Of a DNA stretch of 64,000 bases, positions 1 to 9,400 are shown in pieces (within the stretch, counting starts at the first letter, position 1; each line of letters starts with the position of its first letter). The DNA is from Silene conica. Its lineage: Eukaryota; Streptophyta; Magnoliopsida; Caryophyllales; Caryophyllaceae. The position numbers and the translations under genes were made by a program. Location: the NCBI GenBank assembly GCA_029255685.2, contig CM055320.2:9720614-9784613 (forward strand), read 5' to 3'. The notes beneath the pieces are model-generated. The model worked only from the letters and a program-made list of their open reading frames with translations, did not search any database and was not told the DNA's origin.

Positions 1-567
1 AAGAAACTGACCAAGACCAGGACCAAGACCAGGAGCAGGAGCAGGAAGTCGGTACTCCTTATTTGTACGGGGGGACAAATTAGAAATCCGAAAAAGAACA
101 AAGGAGTTGGGGTCAACGCCTTGTTGATCCGCAAGCAGGGTAGGATCCAGACGAAACTCATACATGATCCAACGAGTCCTCAACCCTATTGGTGGTTTTC
201 CTCTGTAATACACCAACAACAGCTTGAACCCAGTGCGGCCGTTCCTAGACATAACATTTGTCCAGCTCCCAACTTTCTTCCAGTACCCACTCTTAGTCTC
301 TCTGTTTTTAACACTAAAAGTGGGACAGAAAAACAAGAATGGTGGCTCTTCATTTGATACAAACGACGCCAAATTCCACGGCTCATATTCATAGATGTTC
401 ACTTCAGGAATCAAGTCTCCAAAACTATTAATCCCCAATATTTTACTTTTTAGGTAATAGCTCACTAACTTCTCATGTGAAGCTTTTAACAGACGTTTTA
501 CATCTAACTTGACCAGATCAACATCTGTTTCACCCACTGCTTCTGGATCTTTCCCTTTACTCTCCAT
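1..567 (-). CDS. NAC-domain transcription factor, partial (3' end off the left edge)
   Basis: Reading leftward from an ATG at 567 gives 189 open codons to the window edge. NAC hallmarks seen: IYEYEPWNLAS (about residues 58-68, subdomain C start), SGYWKKVGSW (93-102), FKLLLVYYRGKPPIGLRTRW (114-133) followed by IMYEFRL (134-140, subdomain D), and SFVLFRI (155-161, subdomain E). NAC proteins are plant transcription factors that bind DNA through this fold. The family's usual first subdomain (LPPGFRFHPTDEEL) is not present in this frame; instead there is an acidic, lysine-rich start and then LVSYYLKSKILG. The last visible residues are Pro-Gly repeats encoded by a repetitive run at 1-50. Another open frame (504-710) lies just upstream and could be an earlier exon, so the true start is uncertain. 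The family call is firm; the gene model is not. Confidence 0.8.
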   Translation of the reverse strand, partial: MESKGKDPEAVGETDVDLVKLDVKRLLKASHEKLVSYYLKSKILGINSFGDLIPEVNIYEYEPWNLASFVSNEEPPFLFFCPTFSVKNRETKSGYWKKVGSWTNVMSRNGRTGFKLLLVYYRGKPPIGLRTRWIMYEFRLDPTLLADQQGVDPNSFVLFRISNLSPRTNKEYRLPAPAPGLGPGLGQFL

Positions 568-740
568 TTTGAAACCAAATTCTCTGAGTTCCGTACAAAT
601 CTTTGAATACTGCAAATCGGAATTGGTATTTCATGTGTTATTGAAACAAACGCCCTAAGTTTCGGCCTTCCACCGCCACCAGCTTCACTCCAATTATTCT
701 GTGTTCCCAACTCAAACAGGTCTTCGTGAAAATTCTAAGA

Positions 741-808
741 AGATAAAATTGAAGGGAATGTATGGTTGAAGTTAAGATAAAATTGAAGGGAATGTATGGT
801 TGAAGTTA
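741..808. repeat. 34-bp tandem duplication
   Basis: Two identical 34-bp units (741-774 and 775-808) are followed by a partial third. They lie just upstream of the NAC reading frame, in its probable 5' region. Confidence 0.85.
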
Positions 809-844
809 AGAGTATGGTTGAAGTTAATTTGGAATTGAAATGTT

Positions 845-1200
845 CTATCCGTCACATGCTTGCGACGGGTCAAATATTACTTTTGTTGTAGATAAAATAA
901 AATAATTTTTTGAAAAACATTCGCTATTTATCAAAAAATGATTACTTCTACTAAAAAGAAAAATGATTTTGCGAAAAGATAGGATATTAGTTACCACAAA
1001 TTTTCATTTTTTGAAAAACATTCGCTATTTGTGACTGGTATATCCGTCGCAAACTTGCGACGGGTCACATATTATCCATTTTAGTCGGAAAAGACAAGCA
1101 TTTTGAGATTTCCTATGCGTTGTCTTATCCAAACAAATTGGAGAAATTGACCCGTTAGAAACTTGCGGCGGATATATCCGTCGTAGGTGGGACTTACATA
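845..1200. mobile_element. Cluster of short MITE-like repeats
   Basis: The palindrome-like motif TCCGTCGCAAACTTGCGACG occurs with variations near 848, 1040 and 1150 (the last inverted). A block containing GAAAAACATTCGCTATTT recurs at about 907 and 1010. This looks like two or three nested or tandem non-autonomous elements. The same motif style reappears inside SNM1 intron 9. Exact ends and target duplications are not resolved. Confidence 0.5.
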
Positions 1201-1888
1201 TTAGTTACTCAAGAGACAATCATGAGCTTAAAAGCTTGAATTAGTCAGGTAGCAGTGTGGCACACTGTCCACAAACCAAAACCCTGCAAGAATCAGCCTT
1301 GCTCAAGTGAATGCCATCCATGCTCTTGATTTTGCTCCTTCCACTGTAGTTACCTTAACTCTCTTCAGGTATCTTGAATATCTAAACTCTTCAGTCTTCA
1401 TGATTTAAGCTGAAATTTGAACCTGTGTGCCATTTCAAGTTTTTGTTCAATAGATTATAGGAGTACTTAATTTTTACGATCCATTTCATTTATACTCTCT
1501 ACTCTGCATCTATTTTCCTTTATTTATTTTGTGCATTCCGTCGTAGTTAAAAAAATACTAATGAGCTAAATGAGCTATCGATCCAAGCCTTTTTGAGCTC
1601 GGATTCGGTCAAACTCGTATCCAACTCGACATCGGTTGAACTGGGTTCCGAGTTCAAGCCCAGCTTTGACCGAACGGATTACAGAGCCTTGGCGAGCCAC
1701 CTCAGATCATATACACAGCTATATTTGGAAGAGAGGATAAGTAAACTTACAGGCGTAGACATAATCATTTTACGAATGTTCAAAACATGTTCTGTGTGTG
1801 TGAAAGGTGGTGTAGTTATACTCTATGTACTGTGTATGTTTGTGATGCTGATAAGTGAATTTGTCATTTGACCAGTTAGCGGGTCCTA
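1201..1888. other. Intergenic stretch upstream of the NBS-LRR gene
   Basis: No supported gene. An open frame at 1593-1871 shows no recognisable domain and is probably chance. The leader or an untranslated first exon of the NBS-LRR gene may lie here; pyrimidine-rich AG-ending stretches occur, but no splice site can be assigned. Confidence 0.4.
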
Positions 1889-4882
1889 ATGGAGTCCGTT
1901 TCTACGACGATATTGACTGGAGCGGCAGCGCAAGGAGCTGGAACTTTGGTCGGGCCAGCAACGGAGGCTGGCAAAGGAATTTACAAGTCCCTGAAACGGA
2001 CATATGATTACATTCAAAACTTGGATCAGAATTTTAAGAATCTTGAGGAAGAAGCACGATATCTCACTAGTCGAAAGATGGATGTAGACGATTTTATTGC
2101 TAATAATCATATGTTTGAAGAAAAGACACGCGAATGTACAACATGGCTCGAAGATGTGGAAAAGGTTACAACAAGTTTGAATGACATGAGAATCAAGTAC
2201 CAAAAAACTAGTAGTACTAGTACTGTTAGTCCGTCTGGTTTACGAACTCGTCTTAAGCTCAGCAAAAAAGTGGAAAAAATGACTAAGTATGTGGTTGATC
2301 TCAAGGAGAGGATTAATCACAAGCATACAATATTGAAGGACAGAATTCCAAATAGGTTAGAGAAGTTCCCTAAAGACATAAGTGGAGTTCATTCACTTCG
2401 AGAAAATGTGGAAAAGCTCCTTGAGTTACTCGATGATGACACGATTAAGAAAATTGGAATTTGGGGAATGTCTGGTGTTGGAAAGACAACAATTTTGGAA
2501 AATTTGTACGAGGAAGTGGCTAAGCGTCAAATGTTTGAGGTTATGCTTTGGGTTACTGTCACTAAGGAAGGATGCTTGGATCATATACAAAAGACAATCC
2601 TAAAGCAGCTCACTTCAAAAGCGGATGTGATTAGTGATCAAGGTCAAGCTTCTACATTTATTTCTGAAGCTCTAGATAATAAGAAGTATTTGCTCGTTTT
2701 AGATGGAGTCTCCTCAAAGATTGAATTACGTCATGTAGGGATTCATGACGGTCATATGCAAGGCAAAGTAGTGCTTGCTACTAGAGAAAGAACCCTCTGC
2801 TATGTAATGGAGATGGATGACGACATCAAAATTGAGAAAATATCTAGAGATGATGCACGCAGATTGTTTCGCCATATTGTAGGCAAGGTGGTTGATCATC
2901 CAACCATTGCGCCCATAGCCGAAAGAATTGTTATACAATGTGGTGAGCAACCACAGGTTATCAAGGGAGTTGGAAGCTATCTAAAGGGAAAATTCAATGA
3001 GGATTTATGGCAGAGTACACTATCAAAATTACAATCTCCAAAAATGTATCCGTTGAATCATTTAGGAGATTTGTTCGGTGCCTTTAAACTCATTTATGAA
3101 GAGTTACATTATAGCTTAAAAGAGTGCTTGTTGTATGGAGCATCATTTCCCGAAGAATGTGAGATTTATAGAGACTATCTGGTCGACTGTTGGAGGACAG
3201 AGCAACTCATTGGTATTGGCCAGACATTGAGAAAAGCATGTGAAGAAGGTCATGCACACTTGGAGGATCTTATAGACAAATGTTTATTCGATCAATGTCA
3301 GAGCATTAAACATGTTAAGATGCCTGTTATATTTAGGAACGCGGCTGTGAGAATGGCTTTATTGGAGAACTATGGTCTGCTATTTAGGGATGAGGAAGAC
3401 TTGGAACGACTCCCTTCGTCATTTCCATGGAGAAATGGTAGAGTAATTTCATTGATGAACTCTAATTTGACAGAGTTGCCTCAGAAACCAGATTGTCCTA
3501 GGATCTCGACTCTTTTTCTCCAAAAAAGTGAGAAGTTATCTGTAATTCCAGAATCATTCTTCGATCTAATGTCAACCCTTAAAACTCTGGACTTATATGG
3601 CACTGAGATCAGAGAATTACCCCCTTCTATTTCAAAGTTAACCAACCTTAGAGGTCTTTACCTTAATGGTTGTCGCCAACTACGGAATCTACCAGACGAG
3701 TTGAGGGAACTTCAAAATCTCGTACTATTGGACATTTGTCATAGTGGGATTTATGGTTTTCCTTGTGTGATTGGAGAACTTCCTGGTCTTGAATGTTTGA
3801 GGGTCACTTTTGCAAGTATTTTGGGCAGTCATAACCTTGTTCAAACTGACCGGATGAAAATGTCGTCCAAAATATTTGACACACTTGTCCGATTGGAAGA
3901 ATTGGTTATCATTGCAGATCCGAAAGATTTACAGTGGAATGAGATTTCCCAAGGAGTTGCTGCAAAGCTTGCCAATTTAAGGAAACTCAGTGCTCTCACT
4001 TTCTATTTCCCTAGCACAGACTCTCTAGAAACATTCATTAAAGCTAGCCTTTCTTGGAAAAATGGTGTTTCGCACACCAGGGCCAACTTTAGATCATTTA
4101 ATATTTATGTTGGTTCTCATCCAAACGATTCAACTCAAATAGATGTCTCAAAGTGCTCAGGCCGCCGGTATCTTCAGTACTCTAGAGGGCAAGACATTCC
4201 TGATGCAATTAAAGAGGTGCTGAAAACAGCTTGCGCTTTTGAACTGATAAATCATCAAGACATTACCAATTTTTCTCATCTCGGTATTGATGGTATGAAA
4301 TCATTGGAAATTTGCTTGGTGGAGGGATGTCATGCTATGGAAGTAATAGTAGACAGCAGCTTAGTAGGAAATTCTGCACTACCATGGCTTAAGGAGCTAC
4401 ATTTGGTGAAGTTAAATCAGTTAAGCCAAATTTCCCGAGGATCGGTTCCCCAAGATAGCTTTGGACAACTAACAAAACTGATACTTTGTGAATGCCCAAA
4501 ATTGTCACAAGCACTCTCATGGGAAATGGTGAAAGAGCTCAATGAGCTACAACATTTAAGAGTACAAAAGTGCCCCTTAGTAACTGAGGTGTTTGAGGTA
4601 TGTGTCGTGTCTACACCGCTATGTCCCAAGTTACAGATTCTGGAGCTTGTCAATCTTGAAGGACTTGTTAGCATTCATAATGGGAATATATTAGAATGGG
4701 TTGGCTTACAAAAACTTGAAATCATTGAATGTGATAAACTGAGCAACTTGAGCTTGAACGAAACGAATGCTAGAAAGTTACGAAGCATAAAGTGCAGCAA
4801 AGTATGGTGGAGAACCCTAACCTTCAGTAACGAGATCAGAACACATCTCTTGCCTTTTTGCTGCTTTGTTGAAGATATATGA
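1889..4882 (+). CDS. CC-NBS-LRR disease-resistance protein (RPS2/RPS5 class), degenerate switch motifs
   Basis: A single uninterrupted 997-codon frame. Residues 1-170 are charged and helix-prone, as in the CC domain of non-TIR receptors. The P-loop is GMSGVGKTT (193-201, Lys199). Kinase-2 is LLVLDGV (268-274), followed by VVLATRERTL (RNBS-B). RNBS-D-like text is LKECLLYGASFPEECEIYR. From about residue 520, leucine-rich repeats (LPPSISKLTNLRGLYLNGC and similar) run to the end. Such intracellular receptors detect pathogen effectors and cycle between ADP and ATP. Oddities: the second kinase-2 Asp is Gly (273), the GLPL motif is GEQPQ (352-356), and the MHD position reads MPV (478-480). The frame nevertheless has no stop over 3 kb, so it is either a noncanonical receptor or a recently relaxed gene. 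The start is the first ATG of the frame; upstream non-coding exons are possible. Confidence 0.9.
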   Translation: MESVSTTILTGAAAQGAGTLVGPATEAGKGIYKSLKRTYDYIQNLDQNFKNLEEEARYLTSRKMDVDDFIANNHMFEEKTRECTTWLEDVEKVTTSLNDMRIKYQKTSSTSTVSPSGLRTRLKLSKKVEKMTKYVVDLKERINHKHTILKDRIPNRLEKFPKDISGVHSLRENVEKLLELLDDDTIKKIGIWGMSGVGKTTILENLYEEVAKRQMFEVMLWVTVTKEGCLDHIQKTILKQLTSKADVISDQGQASTFISEALDNKKYLLVLDGVSSKIELRHVGIHDGHMQGKVVLATRERTLCYVMEMDDDIKIEKISRDDARRLFRHIVGKVVDHPTIAPIAERIVIQCGEQPQVIKGVGSYLKGKFNEDLWQSTLSKLQSPKMYPLNHLGDLFGAFKLIYEELHYSLKECLLYGASFPEECEIYRDYLVDCWRTEQLIGIGQTLRKACEEGHAHLEDLIDKCLFDQCQSIKHVKMPVIFRNAAVRMALLENYGLLFRDEEDLERLPSSFPWRNGRVISLMNSNLTELPQKPDCPRISTLFLQKSEKLSVIPESFFDLMSTLKTLDLYGTEIRELPPSISKLTNLRGLYLNGCRQLRNLPDELRELQNLVLLDICHSGIYGFPCVIGELPGLECLRVTFASILGSHNLVQTDRMKMSSKIFDTLVRLEELVIIADPKDLQWNEISQGVAAKLANLRKLSALTFYFPSTDSLETFIKASLSWKNGVSHTRANFRSFNIYVGSHPNDSTQIDVSKCSGRRYLQYSRGQDIPDAIKEVLKTACAFELINHQDITNFSHLGIDGMKSLEICLVEGCHAMEVIVDSSLVGNSALPWLKELHLVKLNQLSQISRGSVPQDSFGQLTKLILCECPKLSQALSWEMVKELNELQHLRVQKCPLVTEVFEVCVVSTPLCPKLQILELVNLEGLVSIHNGNILEWVGLQKLEIIECDKLSNLSLNETNARKLRSIKCSKVWWRTLTFSNEIRTHLLPFCCFVEDI

Positions 4883-5315
4883 ACTCATCAGCTCCGTCTG
4901 TGACCATATGCAATATGTAAGTTACTAAGCATCAACTTTTCAGCTGCTGTGTATTTCTCCATGAGATGTGGCATCGTCTTTCATATGTTGTTTTGTTTGT
5001 GAGCAAGCTTTGGCTAGATTGACCTTGTGATGGACATGGCAGATTCTAAGGAATTGCGCGAGTTTTCAACTTGCACTTTAAAACCCACACCCTTGACTTA
5101 TGGTGACTATCCCAGTATTCATAGCCAAAACTTGATCCTTATTCACATACCATTTGTTGCATTGAACTGTTTCCATCTATGAAAGTGTGTCTCTATTCCA
5201 ACAAAAATTGCATGTTACTATTATGCAAGTATGAAACTATGAGTTTATGACAGTAGATTACCTTAGAGCCTTGCAGTAATCTCGAAGTGTTTTCTTTTCA
5301 CCTGAATTTCTGATT
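4883..5315. other. Intergenic, 3' side of the NBS-LRR gene
   Basis: Probably 3' untranslated sequence of the NBS-LRR gene followed by the edge of the SNM1-derived duplication. No other gene, repeat or RNA is recognised. Confidence 0.4.
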
Positions 5316-5940
5316 ACTGAACTATGACAATAAGAGCTTGGTCATCGCAGTCCGGCCGCATTGCCGGACACTTCACGTTCGTTATTGACACGGTGTTATT
5401 TTGTCCGAAAAGAGCAGCTTCATAAACTACTTTCAGTTCCTTAAATCTGCAGTGGTCACTGTAAAGGTAAGAAATTGGTACAATATGGAAGGGAAACAAT
5501 GCCATAGATATGATAGCAGTTGATATATCAATTGCTGTATACCGACTTACTGATATGACCATTGTTTCAACTGTTTGAATCTTGCAATTGTCCACAATTG
5601 AACATGTATATTACTCTCATTCATTCGAATTGAGCTACTTCATATCGTCCACTGGAACCCCTATTCACTCGAGGAGACGAAGTTTTGCTGCAGGAACCTA
5701 AATTTTACACTGCAGAACACGAGCAACTTCAAGAAAAAATTCTCTGTTCCTGATTGTGCAAGAAAGAGATGTCAGAGGGGGAAGACGGAACAAACTAAAA
5801 TGGTGATAGTGATCAAGAAAGGAAAACATACCAATTGTATAACTGCCAACAAGAAACAGGGATTTGGAGTTGAATGATTCCGCTCGAATTACCTGGACAA
5901 CAACCTGCATCACCACTTCCTGCTTTTGGATTTTTTACAC
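5316..5940 (-). pseudogene. Decayed duplicate of the 3' exons of SNM1
   Basis: Minus-strand reading gives a copy of SNM1 exon 8 (about 5833-5935; text AESFNSKSLFLVGSYTIG against AESFNPKTLFLIGSYTIG in the gene), then of exon 9 (about 5566-5765; LEVARVL and related blocks). A copy of the final exon follows (about 5316-5485; YSDHCRFKELK against YSEHCGFEELK). The exon 9 copy carries several in-frame stops and the exon 10 copy is absent, so this is a pseudogene. It lies directly downstream of the intact gene in the same orientation, which indicates a partial tandem duplication. Intron-like and upstream sequence to about 6230 also resembles SNM1 intron 7. Confidence 0.85.
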
Positions 5941-6463
5941 TCAAGGAGTCCCATGTTGTATTATATGAATATGAGATTAATCTCTTAAATAGCTAAAATT
6001 TTCAAGTTCTGTGTTTTGTTTGGCTGAGATCATCTACGTGGAAATTGGTTTCCACGGAATGATATACAGTGTTATTTATATATTTTAAACCATATCGGAT
6101 TGTATCATGAAATTCTGAGACTCGCCAGCAGTCGGTCGACTCGAGACCCATCAAAGCAAAAGCAGGAGAAGATCTCCGGCAATCCCTTTATAAAGCTACA
6201 AGCCTACAATTACCTTATTCTGCTGATGATGAAAACCAAGTAAAATATCGAATGAAATCTGTCTCAATTAATATGCTCATTCAAAAAAAAACTTTTCTTT
6301 GCAATAGCAAAAAATAATGGTTTACAAGCTGATAAGTGATAATACATGCTGCTACAAATTACAAATTTTCTCCTCTGTTATACCCGATATCAATGAAAAA
6401 ATGAGTCTATGACGGTGTAATTTCCTTACAGCCTCACAGTAAATTGAATTTCTAAATTCTATT
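5941..6463. other. Spacer between SNM1 and its pseudogene copy
   Basis: The part up to about 6230 resembles SNM1 intron 7 around 7985-8190 (shared ACGGAATGATATACAG-like and CTGAGAG-like stretches), so it belongs to the duplication. The rest should hold the SNM1 3' untranslated region. No separate gene is seen. Confidence 0.5.
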
Positions 6464-9400
6464 CTACGATAGTAAAAGCTCAGTCATGGCATTGCTAGAG
6501 GCTTCACCTTCATTACTGACGCTTGGTATGATTTTAACCGGGGAGACAAGCTTCACAAACTCCTTCAGTTCTTCAAAGCCACAATGCTCACTGTACGGTA
6601 CTTCATACCTACATTCCATTGCAGCATGGATTTGGTTAAAAAGACTGTTCCTCCTTTTACTACAGGAAAAGAGAAGGCTTTAAAACCCCCATATTCTTGA
6701 GTTTGACATGAAACAGTCGACAGGGGATCCTTGGTTAGAAGGTAGCAAAGTATTGCGATAACTAAGTTAAAGACTCAAAGTAAATAGCCAGCAGGCTGCT
6801 ATAGTCAAAATCGATGTGTTGCCTGGTACACTTTCAACTTTCTGGAAAATCAAGGTATACTTCGAGAAAACAAATTGTTGAAACCCACTAGTATAATTAC
6901 TTCCGATTAGCAAAATAACAGGCATATGTAAAATAGAGATAATCACCTTATAATAGTACCCTGCTGTCGTTTTCTCCCTGCTGACTTCTTTCCTTTACCA
7001 AGAGTCCAGCCAGTGGGAGAAAATGCAACTATTAGGCTAAACCTTCCCTGAAAATTCAGTGCAATCAATAAGTCATCTCCCTGTTGTAAATTTCTGTTAA
7101 ATGAATGCAACACTAAATGAATGAGATCAACGAGTCGTCCTTTGAAAATGGGAAATGAGATACTAACACGATGAAACTGAGTTTCAAAACCATTCTCATT
7201 GTATTTCAAGTCTCTTTCCCCTTAGTGGGCCTACCTAGTTTACATGAGAGGGTGACACTTAATTTTATTATAGTAAGTCTTGCTTGTGACGGGTCACCAT
7301 TTGTGACGGATATTTTGTGAGATAAAATGGATAAATGAGTTAGTGGAGAAAGGGGACCACATAATAGTGTCAAGAGAGAGAAAAAGTGGATATTTTGTGA
7401 GAGGAAACGGTATTTTGTGACGGATATCGCCGTCACAAATAAGAATTTGTGATTTTATTACCACCTGGTGCCTGGTGGCACCTTAGAAGGGAAACAGTGA
7501 AGGAATATATTAGCAATAAATGTCACTTACTGTATATTGTTGGGATAATTGCTTTAACCGTTTGAAGCTTGCAATTGTCCACATTGGAACAACGTGTATA
7601 TTACTCTCATTCTCATTCCAAGTGAACCACTTCATATCTTCTGCAGGAAACCCCAAACACTCAAGGAGGCGGAGTTTTGCTACAGGGACATATATTTTAC
7701 GTTTCAGAACACGTGCGACTTCCAGATAGAGTCTCTCTTTCCCTGTTTGTGCAGGAAATAAGATGTCAGGTGAAGAGCAAGAAACAAAAAATCGGCGATG
7801 TTAAGCAAGAAAGGAAGGCATACCAATTGTATAACTCCCAATAAGAAACAGAGTTTTGGGGTTGAACGATTCTGCTTGAATGGCCTCGATGACAAACTGC
7901 ATCACCTCTTCCTGCTTCGGGAAGTTGTACTGCCAGGGAAGTAGGGAACTCTTGTAGATTAGTTATTTGGAGCTAAGTTTTATATATGTGAATAATTTAA
8001 ACCTTCTACTTTTCTATTGTGCTTGTCTCGGCGGAAATTAGCTTCCTCAACAAGATATACAGTTTCCATTTTCTAGATCAAACAGTGTTGGATTGTCTCA
8101 CATGTTTTCTGAGAGTAATCATCAGTGAAGTTGTGTGACTCGTTAAATGCAGAAAGCAATGATCTTATTAACCCTGGATGAAGGGGAGGTAAAGATATGG
8201 CCTATTCAGCAGCAGTAGTAGTAGAACGCATTAATCATTTCATTTCTTTAGATGTTATTATCAGAATTAAGTCTAGTATAGGATGTAGTCATGTACACTG
8301 ACGCTTCTTAGTTCTTAACATCCCACTGATGAGCCAAATGATAAGTCAATTAGTAATATTTTCTCTCTGACTTAACATCCTCCTTTTATGCTTATAGACA
8401 CATACCCAGTTAAATCTTAGCTGATGGCTTTAATAAAATTCAGACGTCTAGCCATCCAACATGCTAATTTTATGTCTTTTGTAATTAAAGTATTTAAACT
8501 TTATTATCTAATGACTCCCTCTATTATACATCATGAGGGAGTCATTAGATAATAGTGATCCTAGTTGCCTGTTGTCTAAGCACATTAATATCAACAACAA
8601 TATTACCCTATTGCCTAAAAAAAGAAATAATTGTCAGAAACCAAGAATGATACCTGAGGATTGCAGTAGGTCGTGTCAAGGATGAGGGTGTGAATGCGAC
8701 ATCTCTGCAGATCAGGTGTTGCCATATCCTCACTGAAACGGAAATCGCCTGTGTGTAGAACTGTCTGGATATATTTTTTTTAAAATGGTCAATAAGCCAG
8801 CAAAATAGCAGTTGACTAACACGGTAAGACGGACAGTATCCTCTAAAATGCTATAGAATTAGGGATATTTTTGGAACACACCTCGCCATTAGGAGGCTCA
8901 AAGAGTAACATTATGGCACCTGGACAATGATTTGCATCATAGCAGGTGACATCAACTCCAGCAACATTGATTTTCTGGTTGAGAGGTATAACTTCTAGCT
9001 TGTCCCATGGGATCCCAATCTTTTTGTTCACAAGCTTTGCTGTTATCATGGAGCAATAGATCTTGCCATATGAAAAGGACTTGGTTAACCCTTGGTAATC
9101 TGTGGTACAAGGTACAACTTATCAGGAACACGAATGATTTGATAGCATTGTTATTTATCTTGTCAAAATCATGGTTTGTGCCCACAACAACTGCATTTTG
9201 AGGTGTCTACGAGGTATATCAGTGTTTATGGCACAAGACCACAATTAGGCCATAACAAAACTGAAACTGGTATTTAATTATACCTCAATCTTTTTTTATT
9301 GTGGTCATTAGACCTCGGTGCTTATAAGTTTCTCCAAGTAAAAAAATAACAACAATATGAAAATGGCTGTTTAACACTTGAAATTTAAACATGACAAATT

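Noticed and set aside
1593-1871. 92-codon open frame before the NBS-LRR gene.
   Set aside because: No recognisable domain, no sign of a splice link to the gene, Val/Ile/Leu-rich tail from T-rich DNA.
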